DNA of 64,000 bases from Lachnospiraceae bacterium MD308 (GTDB lineage: Bacteria; Bacillota; Clostridia; Lachnospirales; Lachnospiraceae): NCBI GenBank assembly GCA_000403475.2, contig KE159797.1, positions 251,144 through 315,143 of the forward strand, given 5' to 3'. The notes below the pieces were generated by a model. It was not told the DNA's origin. It saw only the letters and a program-made list of their open reading frames with translations, and did not search any database. The stretch's first letter is position 1, and each line of letters starts with the position of its first letter. Positions 1 to 9,453 of the stretch are shown here, one piece after another. The position numbers and the translations under genes are program-made.

Positions 1-132
1 ATCCTCGCTTCATTTTACACAAGATATCTGCATCCATCAGGGATATCTCTCTTACTTCTAGTTCTGCAGCTTATTATATATTCCAATATAATTTTTTGCC
101 GAGCAAATTCAAGCATCAAAGTTCCTTGTACG

Positions 133-163
133 AAAAAAGGAATCTTTATAAAAAGATTCCTTT
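133..163 (-). terminator. Rho-independent terminator after tRNA-Ser(GGA)
   Basis: A 12-bp perfect stem (136-147 with 152-163) has a 4-nt loop. On the minus strand it is followed by six U residues (133-138). It lies just downstream of the minus-strand tRNA-Ser gene and should end that transcript. Confidence 0.75.
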
Positions 164-174
164 AACTATATAAC

Positions 175-263
175 GGAGAAGGAGGGATTTGAACCCTCGC
201 GCCGCTATTAACGACCTACTCCCTTTCCAGGGGAGCCCCTTCGGCCAGCTTGGGTACTTCTCC
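175..263 (-). tRNA. tRNA-Ser (anticodon GGA)
   Basis: Read on the minus strand this is an 89-nt class II tRNA. The GGAGAAG acceptor 5' arm pairs with CTTCTCC at the 3' end, there is a long variable arm, and the T loop contains GGTTCAAATCC. The anticodon loop reads CT-GGA-AA, giving anticodon GGA, which decodes UCC and UCU serine codons. The 3' CCA is not encoded. A strong terminator follows. Confidence 0.93.
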
Positions 264-340
264 AAAACATAAATCCGAATATTATTATATGCATACTTCC
301 CCAAACTGTCAAGTCTTTTCTTTATGAAAATTTATATTCA

Positions 341-1354
341 TTATTCTCCATAATTTCTCATGGTAATCTGCGTCAGTCTACCGTTGCCCGCATCGAAGCT
401 GGCATCAACGCTTGAATAGTTCGTATCTTCATCCCACCATGAATACATAGTATCGTCTTCTCCTACCGCCTCATACACTTCTTCTGCCTCTCCATATTTT
501 TTGACGACGTCTTCTCTGTCCGCTCCAATCTGCACATTACCCGGGAACACAACTTTCGGCTTTCCGTTTTTCAGTTCATAATCATTTACAGATATTCCTC
601 CGACCAGACATTCTTCCGCCTTCTTTTTTGCGCTGTCCGGATTAATAAAGTCAACCATGATACTGCCGCCATCTTTGTCTGTCACATAACCGATGGCATA
701 TCCACCGCCTGAAACCATGCCGTCCTCACTGTCTAATCCATTCTTTTCATCTACTGCAAAACCCAATTTTTCAAACTCTTTATATTCACATGGTAATGTA
801 ATCACTTGATTGTTGACCATGACTGTATATGAATCCCAGTTATCTCCCAATCGTGCTGCCTGAGGCGCAGCCTTGATTTCCTTATCCATGATGCCGTCCA
901 GGTCTCCGTCAAGCCCATCTTCTCCCTGAGCTTTACCCTCACCCTCCATAATCAGCTCATCGTCTGTAATCACTTCATCATCGATTCTCAAATCACTAAC
1001 ATTTAGTTCACCATCACTATTAAAGCCCCAAAACGCCATATAAACAATCAGTCCCAGCACAAAAGATATAATCAGAAACAGCTTCGCCTTGTTCGCGGAA
1101 TCACGCGCGCCGTCATAATCGCCGCTCTTTTGTTGTGTATTAATTCTGCTGGAATATACAACACCTACTATTCCAAAGGGCAAGCAGCACAACAATAAAG
1201 ACAAAATGGAAAGAACCATATATAACGTACCATTGATTGGCTGCCCGGGATTCTGGTGCCCGACAAACTTTTCCTCTTGCTCAACGCCTGAGCCGCACAT
1301 GGGGCAGAACTCTACTTCATCGGGAATCTCTTCTTTGCAAAATTTACATTTCAT
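341..1354 (-). CDS. Zinc-ribbon and CD225/dispanin-type membrane protein
   Basis: This is a 337-aa membrane protein of unknown function. The N-terminus is a short zinc ribbon with cysteines 3, 6, 17 and 20. A Pro/Gly linker leads into two hydrophobic segments (about 44-67 and 89-112). Between them is a cytoplasmic loop with the pattern SSRINTQQKSGDYDGARDSA, typical of the CD225/dispanin superfamily. The remaining ~220 residues are acidic and probably extracytoplasmic, with no family I recognise. The ribosome binding site is AGGAGGAA before the ATG. The gene stands alone between two tRNA-Ser genes. The CD225 assignment rests on the layout of the double-membrane segment. Confidence 0.7.
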   Translation of the reverse strand: MKCKFCKEEIPDEVEFCPMCGSGVEQEEKFVGHQNPGQPINGTLYMVLSILSLLLCCLPFGIVGVVYSSRINTQQKSGDYDGARDSANKAKLFLIISFVLGLIVYMAFWGFNSDGELNVSDLRIDDEVITDDELIMEGEGKAQGEDGLDGDLDGIMDKEIKAAPQAARLGDNWDSYTVMVNNQVITLPCEYKEFEKLGFAVDEKNGLDSEDGMVSGGGYAIGYVTDKDGGSIMVDFINPDSAKKKAEECLVGGISVNDYELKNGKPKVVFPGNVQIGADREDVVKKYGEAEEVYEAVGEDDTMYSWWDEDTNYSSVDASFDAGNGRLTQITMRNYGE

Positions 1355-1554
1355 AGCGCATTCCTCCTGTTATGTATTACATATTAGTCGCTTTATGCTT
1401 ATTATCAGTATATTATCGTTTCTAAAAACGCACAAGCAAAACATTCTGAATTATTTTTTAAGATCGCATTCCCGACTCGCTGCCCGCGAAATTAAAAAAC
1501 CATGCATCCGGTTACCCGTCTGCACAGCTTCTTCGAAAATTTTCTATATTGAGC

Positions 1555-1639
1555 GGAGAGGGTGGGATTCGAACCCACGCGCCCTTTCGGACAAACGGTT
1601 TTCAAGACCGCCTCGTTATGACCACTTCGATACCTCTCC
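1555..1639 (-). tRNA. tRNA-Ser (anticodon UGA)
   Basis: Read on the minus strand this is an 85-nt class II tRNA. GGAGAGG at the 5' end pairs with CCTCTCC at the 3' end, there is a long variable arm, and the T loop contains GGTTCGAATCC. The anticodon loop reads CT-TGA-AA, giving anticodon UGA (UCA/UCG serine codons). The 3' CCA is not encoded. Confidence 0.93.
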
Positions 1640-1743
1640 ATCTATGAACGTTGTATAAAACTCAATCAAGCTTTACAACAATATGCATTTTACCACACAA
1701 AGAAATTCCCGTCAATATTTAATTTCCAGATTTTAACGTATTT

Positions 1744-2487
1744 TTATTCACTGCTTTTTCTTCTTCTTAAAAAGCTCTCCGCAACAGACAAATCTTCCCG
1801 GGTGGTAATCTTAATATTTTCGTAGGAAGCCTCAAAAAGCCTTACCGGCACTTTCATCATCTGCTCCACTACCATTGCGTCATCTGTCACATCAATACAT
1901 TGTTCCCTCATAAGCCTGGAATATGCTTCTGTAATTAAAGTTTTTTCAAAAATCTGAGGCGTCTGCACGTTCCACACCAGCTTACGTTTTGGCGTCTGCA
2001 CTGCAAACTTTTGCTCATCTACTAATTTAACCGTATCCTTACTTGGCATCCCTGCCACACAGGCACGATACTTTATGACAGTTTCATACCCTCGCTCTAA
2101 TATTCCTTCATCAACAAGCATCCTTGCTCCATCATGAATAAAGACGTATTCTGTCTGACCATTGTCTGCAAGCCTCCCATCCCGGATTGCTTTCAGTCCC
2201 TGCCACACAGAATCGTACCGTTCAGCCCCGCCCGGAACAATCACTTTAACTTTGGAAAAACAATATCTCTGTACAATATCCTCCCGTACATACTGCTCCT
2301 GGCCTTCTCCCACTACAAGAACTACGTCATCTATCACATCTGAAGCCTGAAACGTCCTCAATGTGTGATAAATTACCGGCTTTCCTTCTATCTCGATGTA
2401 TTGTTTTTGTACGGAGGCTCCCATTCTTTTCCCCTGACCTGCCGAAAGAACGATAGCCGCACATCTTTTTTTTGTGTCATTATTCAT
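1744..2487 (-). CDS. ispD: 2-C-methyl-D-erythritol 4-phosphate cytidylyltransferase
   Basis: This enzyme transfers CMP from CTP to methylerythritol phosphate in the non-mevalonate isoprenoid pathway. The 247-aa length is typical of IspD. The nucleotide-binding segment near the N-terminus reads [18 protein letters not shown], and HDGARMLVD follows mid-protein. I chose the ATG at 2487, which has AGGTGA five bases upstream, over an in-frame GTG nine bases earlier. Its start codon overlaps the tsaD stop codon region by 8 bp, so it is probably translationally coupled as the last gene of the tsaE-to-ispD run. Confidence 0.92.
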   Translation of the reverse strand: MNNDTKKRCAAIVLSAGQGKRMGASVQKQYIEIEGKPVIYHTLRTFQASDVIDDVVLVVGEGQEQYVREDIVQRYCFSKVKVIVPGGAERYDSVWQGLKAIRDGRLADNGQTEYVFIHDGARMLVDEGILERGYETVIKYRACVAGMPSKDTVKLVDEQKFAVQTPKRKLVWNVQTPQIFEKTLITEAYSRLMREQCIDVTDDAMVVEQMMKVPVRLFEASYENIKITTREDLSVAESFLRRRKSSE

Positions 2488-3517
2488 ATCTCTCACCTAA
2501 TTTTAGATTCGGCACCGCATTCAGATCCCATCCATGCCTTGTCCCCGCGAGGTATTCATAGTAGGCAGCGACCCCGATCATAGCTGCATTATCCGTACAA
2601 TAGACAGGCGAAGGGTAATAAAGCTTCACTCCCCGCTCCTCACATGCCGACTTCATCGCCTCTCGAAGAGCGCTGTTAGAAGCCACTCCCCCTGCAATAG
2701 CGATTTTATCCACTTTATATTCCTCTACGGCACGCATGGCATTGGCAACAAGAACATCCGTCACTGCTTTCTGAAAAGAAGCCGCCACGTCTGCCTGACT
2801 ATAACTTTCGCCTTTCATCCTGCTGCCGTTGATATAATTCAGAACCGCAGACTTCACGCCGCTAAAGCTGAAATCATAAGGGGCATCCTCCACATGCGCC
2901 CGCGGAAATACAATTGCCTCCGGATTCCCTTCTTTGGAAACCTGGTCGATCTTAGGCCCCCCTGGATATCCAAGTCCAATTGCCCGCGCAACCTTATCAA
3001 AAGCTTCTCCGGCTGCATCATCTCTTGTTCGCCCGATAATATCAAACTTTCCGTAATCCTCAACCCGCACCAGATGCGTATGCCCTCCAGATACAACCAG
3101 GGAAAGGAAAGGCGGTTCAAGCTCCGGATGTTCAATATAATTGGCCGCAATATGCCCTTCAATATGGTGCACGCCGATAAGAGGCTTTTTTGCCGCGTAC
3201 GCAATCGCTTTCGCCTCTGCCACTCCCACAAGCAGCGCACCCACAAGCCCCGGGCCGTAAGTAACTCCGATCGCATCAATATCCGCAAGCTCTGCGCCAG
3301 CTTCTGAAAGCGCCGTCTCGATAACCTGATTAATCTTTTCTATATGTTTCCTTGACGCGATCTCCGGCACAACTCCGCCATACAAAGTATGAAGCGCAAT
3401 CTGCGAGGAAATAACGTTAGAAAGTACCTCTCTTCCATTCTTCACAACTGCCGCCGCCGTCTCATCACAGGAACTCTCAATCGCAAGTATAAGAATACTT
3501 TTTTGTTCTTCCATCAT
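2480..3517 (-). CDS. tsaD: tRNA N6-adenosine threonylcarbamoyltransferase
   Basis: TsaD transfers threonylcarbamoyl from threonylcarbamoyl-AMP onto A37 of ANN-decoding tRNAs, working with TsaB and TsaE, both encoded in this same run. The 345-aa product starts MMEEQ and carries [16 protein letters not shown], the metal-binding HHIEGH segment and SLVVSGGHT, all diagnostic for the Kae1/TsaD ASKHA fold. The frame stays open upstream, but the ATG at 3517 (or the adjacent one at 3514) has AGAGG at the right distance and matches the family start. It follows rnz by 43 bp and overlaps ispD. Confidence 0.95.
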   Translation of the reverse strand: MMEEQKSILILAIESSCDETAAAVVKNGREVLSNVISSQIALHTLYGGVVPEIASRKHIEKINQVIETALSEAGAELADIDAIGVTYGPGLVGALLVGVAEAKAIAYAAKKPLIGVHHIEGHIAANYIEHPELEPPFLSLVVSGGHTHLVRVEDYGKFDIIGRTRDDAAGEAFDKVARAIGLGYPGGPKIDQVSKEGNPEAIVFPRAHVEDAPYDFSFSGVKSAVLNYINGSRMKGESYSQADVAASFQKAVTDVLVANAMRAVEEYKVDKIAIAGGVASNSALREAMKSACEERGVKLYYPSPVYCTDNAAMIGVAAYYEYLAGTRHGWDLNAVPNLKLGERYE

Positions 3518-3560
3518 ACCTTTCCTCTTCCACATAAATATACAATCGTCCCGTTTACTG

Positions 3561-4469
3561 TCAATCCTCAAACACAAGCTCCGCCGAGCGCTTATCTTTT
3601 GCTGCGATCGCCCGCGGGAATATCTGACGCACCTCATCCATGTATTCCTCCGGGTGAGTCAGCGAAGGACTGTAATGAGTCAGCCACATCTCTCCTGCAT
3701 CCGCTTCTTTCGCTAACTGCGCCGCCTCATAAAAAGTCATATGTTTGTATTCCTTCGCCTTCTTCTGCTTGTCCTTTTCTCCATACATCCCTTCACATAC
3801 AAACAGATCTGAGCCTGCCGCATTTTGTCTGATAGAATCCGTCGGCCTTGTATCGGTACAATATGTTACCTTAATCCCTTTTCTGGCAGGGCCAAGTACC
3901 ATGTCCGGCGTATAGGTATTCCCATCCACCTCAACAGTCTCGCCCTTCTGCAGAATTCCCCAGAACTTCTGCGGAATCTGCGCTGCATTGGCACGCCCGA
4001 CATCAAACTTTCCCGCCCGGTCTATCTCAATCGTATAGCCATAGCAGATAACATTGTGATTTACGCGAAACGCCTTCAAGCGATAACCATTTATCTCAAA
4101 TGTCTGTTCCGGCTCGGTAATCTCAATATACTGTATAAAAAACGGAAGCTCCGGCGCAATCACCCTCAGCGAGTCCACCACCCGCCGCAGACCTTTCGGG
4201 CCAATCAAAGTAAGCGGTTCCTTCCTGTCCGCATTCCCCATGGTGAGGAGCAGACCCGGAAGCCCGCTGATATGATCTCCATGATAGTGTGTAAAGCAGA
4301 TTACATCAATAGGCTTAAAGCTCCATCCCTTCTCCTTGATCGCAATCTGTGTCCCTTCGCCGCAGTCAATCAAAAGGCTGCTTCCATTATATCTTACCAT
4401 AAATGATGTGAGCCACCGGTACGGCAGCGGCATCATCCCGCCAGTTCCTAACAAACATACATCTAACAT
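3561..4469 (-). CDS. rnz: Ribonuclease Z
   Basis: This zinc-dependent endonuclease matures the 3' ends of tRNAs lacking an encoded CCA; both tRNAs in this window lack it. The 302-aa protein has the metallo-beta-lactamase signature [14 protein letters not shown] at about residue 60, an upstream IDCGEGTQ, and late histidines in [11 protein letters not shown] and LTHYSP that complete the metal site. The length matches bacterial RNase Z. It sits in the t6A cluster, so its neighbours share a tRNA theme. Confidence 0.94.
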   Translation of the reverse strand: MLDVCLLGTGGMMPLPYRWLTSFMVRYNGSSLLIDCGEGTQIAIKEKGWSFKPIDVICFTHYHGDHISGLPGLLLTMGNADRKEPLTLIGPKGLRRVVDSLRVIAPELPFFIQYIEITEPEQTFEINGYRLKAFRVNHNVICYGYTIEIDRAGKFDVGRANAAQIPQKFWGILQKGETVEVDGNTYTPDMVLGPARKGIKVTYCTDTRPTDSIRQNAAGSDLFVCEGMYGEKDKQKKAKEYKHMTFYEAAQLAKEADAGEMWLTHYSPSLTHPEEYMDEVRQIFPRAIAAKDKRSAELVFED

Positions 4470-4499
4470 CTTCTACCTCTTTACTGCTATCGGCAACAA

Positions 4500-4739
4500 T
4501 TACGTCTCTGTCTCCACCGGTACGAGAAAGCTTCCGATAAACTCGTCATAACATTGCTCACAGAGCTCAAAGCGGTCTCTTCGGTTATCTTTTCCCGAAA
4601 AATATCCCCAACGCTTTTCAACCTCTAACATATCCTCCGAGGGAACCCCTCCGGCAACCGGAATTTCCTTTCCGCATTTGTTACAGATAATCTTACTGAT
4701 TTCCTGAATCTCTTTTGTATTGTTTCTATATTGGCGCAT
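4500..4739 (-). CDS. Small zinc-ribbon protein, function unknown
   Basis: This is a 79-aa soluble protein with two CxxC pairs (CNKCGKEI and CEQCYDEFI) that probably form one zinc site. The start at 4739 has a perfect AGGAGG six bases upstream; an earlier in-frame ATG has no such site. The stop lies 30 bp before the rnz start, and the gene shares strand and direction with the t6A cluster. I recognise no named family. Confidence 0.75.
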   Translation of the reverse strand: MRQYRNNTKEIQEISKIICNKCGKEIPVAGGVPSEDMLEVEKRWGYFSGKDNRRDRFELCEQCYDEFIGSFLVPVETET

Positions 4740-4859
4740 ACAATTCCTCCTGTGCATATTCCATATATTTTGAAATATATCTTCTTCCTTGCTGTTACGC
4801 CTACATTATATTAAACCGCCAGACGTTTTCCAAGTGGGAAGCACTGTCACATCTGCCAG

Positions 4860-5303
4860 TTATTTTCCAAATTGAAAGCTCATCAACACAGCGTCTTCCG
4901 TCGGCTCTCTATAATAATTTTTCCGGATTCCATCCCGGGTGAATCCGCACTTTTCATAAAACCCGGCAGCCGCCTCATTGCTCTTTCGCACATCTAAAAG
5001 AATTTTCTCACTCTGTCTCTTAAGACAAATATCCTTAAGCTCTTCAAGAAGCATCGTCGCCACTCCCTGCCGCCTGAAAGAGCGCCCTACGGCTATCCTT
5101 GCAATCTCTGCCTCATCCGAAACACAGTAGCATATCACATAGCCGACGAGAGTCTCAGACAGCCATGCTCCCAAAAGAATCGTATACGTCTGTTCAAGAC
5201 TTTCCCTGATTCCGGCAACACTCCAGGGGTCTGAGAACCCCTCCTTTTCAAGCTGACTGATTCTCTCAACATCTTCTGTCTCAATCTTTTTAATCAACAA
5301 CAT
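4860..5303 (-). CDS. rimI: Ribosomal protein S18-alanine N-acetyltransferase (RimI-type GNAT)
   Basis: This is a GNAT-fold acetyltransferase of 147 aa. The acetyl-CoA-binding motif reads ARIAVGRSFRRQGVATMLL, followed by LDVRKSNEAAAGFYEKCGF, a hallmark of RimI. Family members acetylate the N-terminal alanine of ribosomal protein S18, though substrate range varies. It lies 14 bp after tsaB on the same strand; tsaE-tsaB-rimI-tsaD is a common gene order in Bacillota. Confidence 0.9.
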   Translation of the reverse strand: MLLIKKIETEDVERISQLEKEGFSDPWSVAGIRESLEQTYTILLGAWLSETLVGYVICYCVSDEAEIARIAVGRSFRRQGVATMLLEELKDICLKRQSEKILLDVRKSNEAAAGFYEKCGFTRDGIRKNYYREPTEDAVLMSFQFGK

Positions 5304-5317
5304 ATCTTATCTCTCTT

Positions 5318-6052
5318 TTAGGGTTCTTGGCATCTTTGCTCGCGCTCTTTCCGCTCCCGCTCCGCCTGCGAAACACGGAGATACTCAGGTCTGTGCTCCG
5401 CCGCGGTCTCTGCCTTCCCTTCCCTATAATAACGAATTCCCAGTGCCGCCACAGACGAAGCCCGCTGGCGGTTCATATTACACGGGGCAAAGGAAATATC
5501 TTTCCCTGCCAGAATACGCTCCGTCAACGCCTGTCTGAACACCGGCACGCCATCGCCCAAAAAAACAATCTCTCTATTATAAAAGCCGAGCTTTTGCCCC
5601 AGCTCCTCAATACTAATTGCCATCTGTCCCTCAAGAACAACCAGCTCATCTTTGCAAAACTCATAGATTCCCGTATAGACCTGCCCGCGCCTTGCATCCA
5701 TAATCGGGCAGACCAGCTTTTCGCTCCCGCACAGATTGTATGCAAGTCCCTCTAACGTGGGAACGGCAATCACAGGCTTACGCAGCGCGAGCGCAAGTCC
5801 TTTTGCTGTCGCAGCCCCGATTCGAAGTCCGGTAAACGAACCTGGCCCCGCCGCTACCGCCACCGCATCTATCGTCTCCATATCAAGCTCCGTGATCTTC
5901 ACAATCTCATCCAGCATAGGAAGGAGCGTCTGGGAATGTGTCTTCTTATAATTGACCGTGTATTCAGCTACCAGCTCCTCTTCATCTTTATCCGCCCATA
6001 CAACCGCCACGCTGGCTGCCATCCCTGAACTGTCTAACGCTAATATTCGCAT
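5318..6052 (-). CDS. tsaB: tRNA threonylcarbamoyladenosine biosynthesis protein TsaB
   Basis: TsaB is the catalytically inactive ASKHA paralogue that dimerises with TsaD in t6A synthesis. The 244-aa protein starts MRILALDSSGMAASVAV and carries AVAAGPGSFTGLRIGAATAKG, the family signature, near residue 65. Its start overlaps the end of tsaE by 13 bp, indicating coupling. The C-terminus ends in a charged tail rich in Glu and Arg. Confidence 0.94.
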   Translation of the reverse strand: MRILALDSSGMAASVAVVWADKDEEELVAEYTVNYKKTHSQTLLPMLDEIVKITELDMETIDAVAVAAGPGSFTGLRIGAATAKGLALALRKPVIAVPTLEGLAYNLCGSEKLVCPIMDARRGQVYTGIYEFCKDELVVLEGQMAISIEELGQKLGFYNREIVFLGDGVPVFRQALTERILAGKDISFAPCNMNRQRASSVAALGIRYYREGKAETAAEHRPEYLRVSQAERERKEREQRCQEP

Positions 6053-6465
6053 ATACTAATCCTCCGGTAATCAAACCCCTGTTCCAGATCCTTTTCTATC
6101 GTAATCTTTGTATAATGTTCCGGAAGAATATCCGCAATCAAATCCGCCCACTCAATTAAGCTGACGCCATTTCCGTAAACATAATCCTCATACCCAATCT
6201 CTTCCATCTCTTCCACATCGCCGATACGGTACACATCAAAATGATAAAAGGGCAGACGCCCCCCTTCATAAATCTGCACAATCGTAAACGTAGGGCTGCT
6301 CACCGGCTCCTCAATCCCAAGCCCTGCTGCCAGACCTTTGGTAAACACTGTCTTTCCGACACCCAGTTCGCCAGTCAGCGCAAACACCTTGCCGCACTCT
6401 GCCGCCTCCCCCAGTCTGAACCCAGACTCAAAGGTTTCCTTCTCACTGTTCGTTTCTATAATCAT
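6040..6465 (-). CDS. tsaE: tRNA threonylcarbamoyladenosine biosynthesis ATPase TsaE
   Basis: TsaE is the P-loop ATPase that drives turnover of the TsaB-TsaD complex. The 141-aa protein has a Walker A motif GELGVGKTVFTKGLA, then SSPTFTIVQIY and the family hallmark HFDVYR. It is the first gene of the minus-strand run that continues tsaB, rimI, zinc ribbon, rnz, tsaD, ispD. Its start has AGAGAGGG as the ribosome binding site. Confidence 0.94.
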   Translation of the reverse strand: MIIETNSEKETFESGFRLGEAAECGKVFALTGELGVGKTVFTKGLAAGLGIEEPVSSPTFTIVQIYEGGRLPFYHFDVYRIGDVEEMEEIGYEDYVYGNGVSLIEWADLIADILPEHYTKITIEKDLEQGFDYRRISICEY

Positions 6466-6608
6466 AACAGCCCTCTCTCACACTACCAAGCTGATCACAG
6501 TTCATTCCACACATGTCAAACTGTTCCGCTTTCTTTCTTGTCTTATAAATGATATACTTGAATTGAAAAATAGTCAATATGCAGACAACGAACAGGAGGA
6601 TTTTATTT

Positions 6609-6974
6609 ATGAAATTTACATTCTACCACAATAATATCAATGTAGCTGATTTGGAAAAATCCGTTGCATTCTACAAAAAGGCTTTGGGCCTTACGGTTTC
6701 CAGAGAGAAGGAAGCGGATGATCAAAGCTTTAAATTAGTATTTTTAGGCGATGAGACTACCCCGCACCTTTTAGAGCTTACATGGCTTAGAGATATGGAT
6801 CGTCCTTATGATTTAGGCGACAACGAATTTCATCTTGCCATGAAAGTTGACGACATGGAAGCCGCTCTGGCTCACCATAAAGAGATGGGCTGTGTCTGCT
6901 TTGAAAACATCGAGATGGGCGTTTACTTTATCAGCGACCCCGACGGCTACTGGACAGAAATCTGCCAGAATTGA
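6609..6974 (+). CDS. VOC-superfamily protein (glyoxalase/lactoylglutathione lyase-like)
   Basis: This 121-aa protein has two beta-alpha-beta-beta-beta modules typical of the vicinal oxygen chelate fold: an N-terminal NNINVADLEKSVAFYKKALG and a C-terminal YFISDPDGYWTEICQ. Putative metal ligands are the first-strand residues and the late glutamate of TEI. It resembles GloA-type lyases, but the substrate cannot be told from sequence. The ATG at 6609 has AGGAGG nine bases upstream. It is an isolated plus-strand gene. Confidence 0.82.
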   Translation: MKFTFYHNNINVADLEKSVAFYKKALGLTVSREKEADDQSFKLVFLGDETTPHLLELTWLRDMDRPYDLGDNEFHLAMKVDDMEAALAHHKEMGCVCFENIEMGVYFISDPDGYWTEICQN

Positions 6975-7022
6975 TTAAGGGAGCAGTCATTCTGCTCCCT
7001 CTTTTACTTATTCTGTTATCCG

Positions 7023-8153
7023 CTACTTCACTGTAACAATCTCATATTCTCTGCTGCCAAGGCCAATCTTCTCCGCATGCGCAAGGCAGGTCTTATACTC
7101 GGAATTCACAGTCGTATTCTCAAAATGATCATGGTGGTCGCAAAAATCTTCCTGTTTCATATTGTCTGTAAGCTGGCTGTTCGGGAGCGGCTCCGCCTTC
7201 AGGCAGGCGTCTACGCACGCCTGGTCGAGAGCCAGCGGGTCAAAGGACGCAAACATACCGATATCAGGCAGGATTGGCGCATCGTTCTCCGCATGGCAAT
7301 CACAGTTCGGCGACACATCTACGATGAGGGAGATATGGAAATGCGGACGTCCATCCACTACCGCCTTCGTATACTCCGCCATCCGGCAGTTCAGCACCTT
7401 CGTCGCAGCGCTGTCTGCAAAATCAATGGCGTCAAAATTACATGCCCCGATACACCGTCCGCAGCCAACGCAATTTTCCAGATTGATAGACATCTTCTTT
7501 GTCGTCTCATCGAATATAAGGCCGTCATTCGCACACTGTCTCATACACAGACGGCACCCGCGGCACATCTCCGGGTCAACCGTCGGTTTCCCGTTGCGGT
7601 GCTGCTCCTTTTTCCCCGCGCGGGAGCCGCAGCCCATGCCGATATTCTTAATGGCTCCGCCAAATCCGGTCATCTCATGCCCCTTAAAATGCGACAGGCT
7701 GATAAATACATCTGCATCCATAACCGCGCGGCCGATCAAAGCTTTCTTTATGTACTCGCCGCCTTGAACCGGAACCTCTACATCGTCTGTTCCCTTAAGT
7801 CCGTCCCCGATAAGAATCGGACAGCCAACCGTCAGAGGCGTAAATCCGTTTTCCCACGCACAGTACAGATGCTCCAGCGCATTCTTACGGCTTCCCGGAT
7901 ACAGCGTGTTGCAGTCTGTAAGGAACGGCTTTCCGCCCAGCTCCTTTACTACGTCCGCCACTGCCTTTGCGTAATTCGGACGCAGGAAGCTGATATTTCC
8001 AAGCTCGCCAAAATGCATCTTAATAGCAGCAAACTTATTGTCCATATCAATCTCATCGATTCCCGCTGCTTTGATCAGGCGTTTTAGCTTGGTCGGCAGT
8101 CCTTCCCCAATCTTCGCCCTGAAATCTGTATAATATACCTTTGATTTTGCCAT
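7023..8153 (-). CDS. DUF362 domain protein with two [4Fe-4S] ferredoxin motifs
   Basis: This 376-aa iron-sulfur protein has a DUF362-type body (LTDCNTLYPGSRKNA, SHFKGHEMTGFGGAIKNIGMG) with an embedded dicluster ferredoxin segment at about residues 185-240. The cysteine motifs are CRGCRLCMRQC and CVGCGRCIGAC. Such proteins are presumed to be redox proteins, and no substrate is known. The start at 8153 has AGGAGA upstream. It follows the CyuA-like gene by 22 bp, so the two probably form one transcription unit. Confidence 0.85.
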   Translation of the reverse strand: MAKSKVYYTDFRAKIGEGLPTKLKRLIKAAGIDEIDMDNKFAAIKMHFGELGNISFLRPNYAKAVADVVKELGGKPFLTDCNTLYPGSRKNALEHLYCAWENGFTPLTVGCPILIGDGLKGTDDVEVPVQGGEYIKKALIGRAVMDADVFISLSHFKGHEMTGFGGAIKNIGMGCGSRAGKKEQHRNGKPTVDPEMCRGCRLCMRQCANDGLIFDETTKKMSINLENCVGCGRCIGACNFDAIDFADSAATKVLNCRMAEYTKAVVDGRPHFHISLIVDVSPNCDCHAENDAPILPDIGMFASFDPLALDQACVDACLKAEPLPNSQLTDNMKQEDFCDHHDHFENTTVNSEYKTCLAHAEKIGLGSREYEIVTVK

Positions 8154-8175
8154 ATCATCTCTCCTGTTCTTTTCT

Positions 8176-9453
8176 TTAATCATTAATCATCATCTTTATA
8201 ATTTCCTCATTGGTCTCCTTCATGCCGTCTTTGCCAAGCCGTCCGATATTGCTGATGGTCGCCTCTACGCCCTTGGTGACAATACCGTCCCCCGCATAGA
8301 ACTGCTGGCCGCGCAGGAACATGTTGTACCCCAGGATTCCGGCGTCCACAGATGCGGCAATCTTAGCCGCGCAGGATGCCTTCGCCCCGTCGCAGACCAT
8401 GCCTGACACAATCGCTAACGCATTGACTACCGTATGTACAACTTCCTCATAACCGCCGCCCATCAGATATGCGATTCCGGCTCCTGCCGCCGCACCTGCA
8501 CTGACTGCGCCGCAGTATGCCGAAAGCCTTCCGATGCCTGTCTTTTGGTGAATCGCCGTCAGATTCGAAAGCGCCAGCGCGCGGTACATCTTCTCTTCTC
8601 CGGAATTATACTCTTTTGCATATTCCAGCACCGGCAGAGAACATGTCATCCCCTGGTTTCCGCTGCCTGCGTTGATGATTACCGGCAGTTCACAGCCGTT
8701 CATCCTGGCGTCGGATCCTGCCGCAGCTCTCGCCTTAGCTCTCGTGCGGACATCATCCCCGTACGTATCAAGGAGGACGCTCCCGATATTCGCGCCGTAG
8801 TTCCCCTTCAGCCCTTCTTCCGCAATGGCCGTGTTGTACTCAATCTGGCGTCCGATTACTTCCTTGATGTCTGCAATGTCCACGCTGTTGATAAAATCCC
8901 AGATATCTTCCATATTAAGGAGCGTACGGTCAGTCAGACCTTCCTCCGTCTCACCTTCTACCGGAATGTCGACAAGCTTCTCCCCGTCTTTTTCTACGAG
9001 AACGATATTCGTGTGGTAGTTGGCTATCCTTACTTTCGCATAAGAATCTTCTTTTTTCACAAGAACAATAATATCAAAAGTAACCCCGTTGTCGATATGC
9101 TCCACGCTGATTGGCACATTTTTTAAATACTCTGCCATCTGCACCGTCTCTTCCTCGGAAACCTCTGCGATTACCTCCAGCTCTTTCTCCGCTTTTCCCG
9201 CGATGATCCCTGCTGTCGCCGCCGCCGGAATCCCTTTCAGATGGTTCGTGTTGGGAACGATTACACTCTTTACATTTTTAATGATACTGCCGCTGGCACC
9301 GATTTCCACGCTGTCCGGCAGACTTCCCAACACCTCCCTCGCCTTCGCAGCGGCATACGCCAGAGCAATCGGCTCCGTACAGCCCATGGCCGGCACAAGC
9401 TCCTCGTTGAGAATCTGGATATATGCGCCGTATTTCTCATTCGTCCTTTCCAT
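8176..9453 (-). CDS. CyuA/UPF0597-type L-cysteine desulfidase or L-serine deaminase-like Fe-S enzyme
   Basis: This 425-aa protein belongs to the UPF0597/CyuA family, related to the alpha subunit of iron-sulfur L-serine dehydratases. Diagnostic segments are ELVPAMGCTEPIALAYAAA near the N-terminus, NAGSGNQGMTCSLPV mid-protein, and YCGAVSAGAAAGAGIAYL and GMVCDGAKASCAAKIA later; the conserved cysteines would bind a [4Fe-4S] cluster. Characterised relatives release sulfide and ammonia from L-cysteine. The ATG at 9453 has AAGGAGAGG upstream. The adjacent ferredoxin-type gene suggests an Fe-S context. Confidence 0.85.
   Translation of the reverse strand: MERTNEKYGAYIQILNEELVPAMGCTEPIALAYAAAKAREVLGSLPDSVEIGASGSIIKNVKSVIVPNTNHLKGIPAAATAGIIAGKAEKELEVIAEVSEEETVQMAEYLKNVPISVEHIDNGVTFDIIVLVKKEDSYAKVRIANYHTNIVLVEKDGEKLVDIPVEGETEEGLTDRTLLNMEDIWDFINSVDIADIKEVIGRQIEYNTAIAEEGLKGNYGANIGSVLLDTYGDDVRTRAKARAAAGSDARMNGCELPVIINAGSGNQGMTCSLPVLEYAKEYNSGEEKMYRALALSNLTAIHQKTGIGRLSAYCGAVSAGAAAGAGIAYLMGGGYEEVVHTVVNALAIVSGMVCDGAKASCAAKIAASVDAGILGYNMFLRGQQFYAGDGIVTKGVEATISNIGRLGKDGMKETNEEIIKMMIND

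Noticed and set aside
15-116. 33-codon minus-strand ORF downstream of the tRNA-Ser terminator
   Set aside because: It has a weak AAGGAA site but no promoter, no family resemblance and no supporting context; too little evidence to call.
7077-8087. 336-codon open frame on the plus strand opposite the DUF362 gene
   Set aside because: Antisense shadow of a gene with recognisable ferredoxin motifs; no promoter or ribosome binding site is seen for it.
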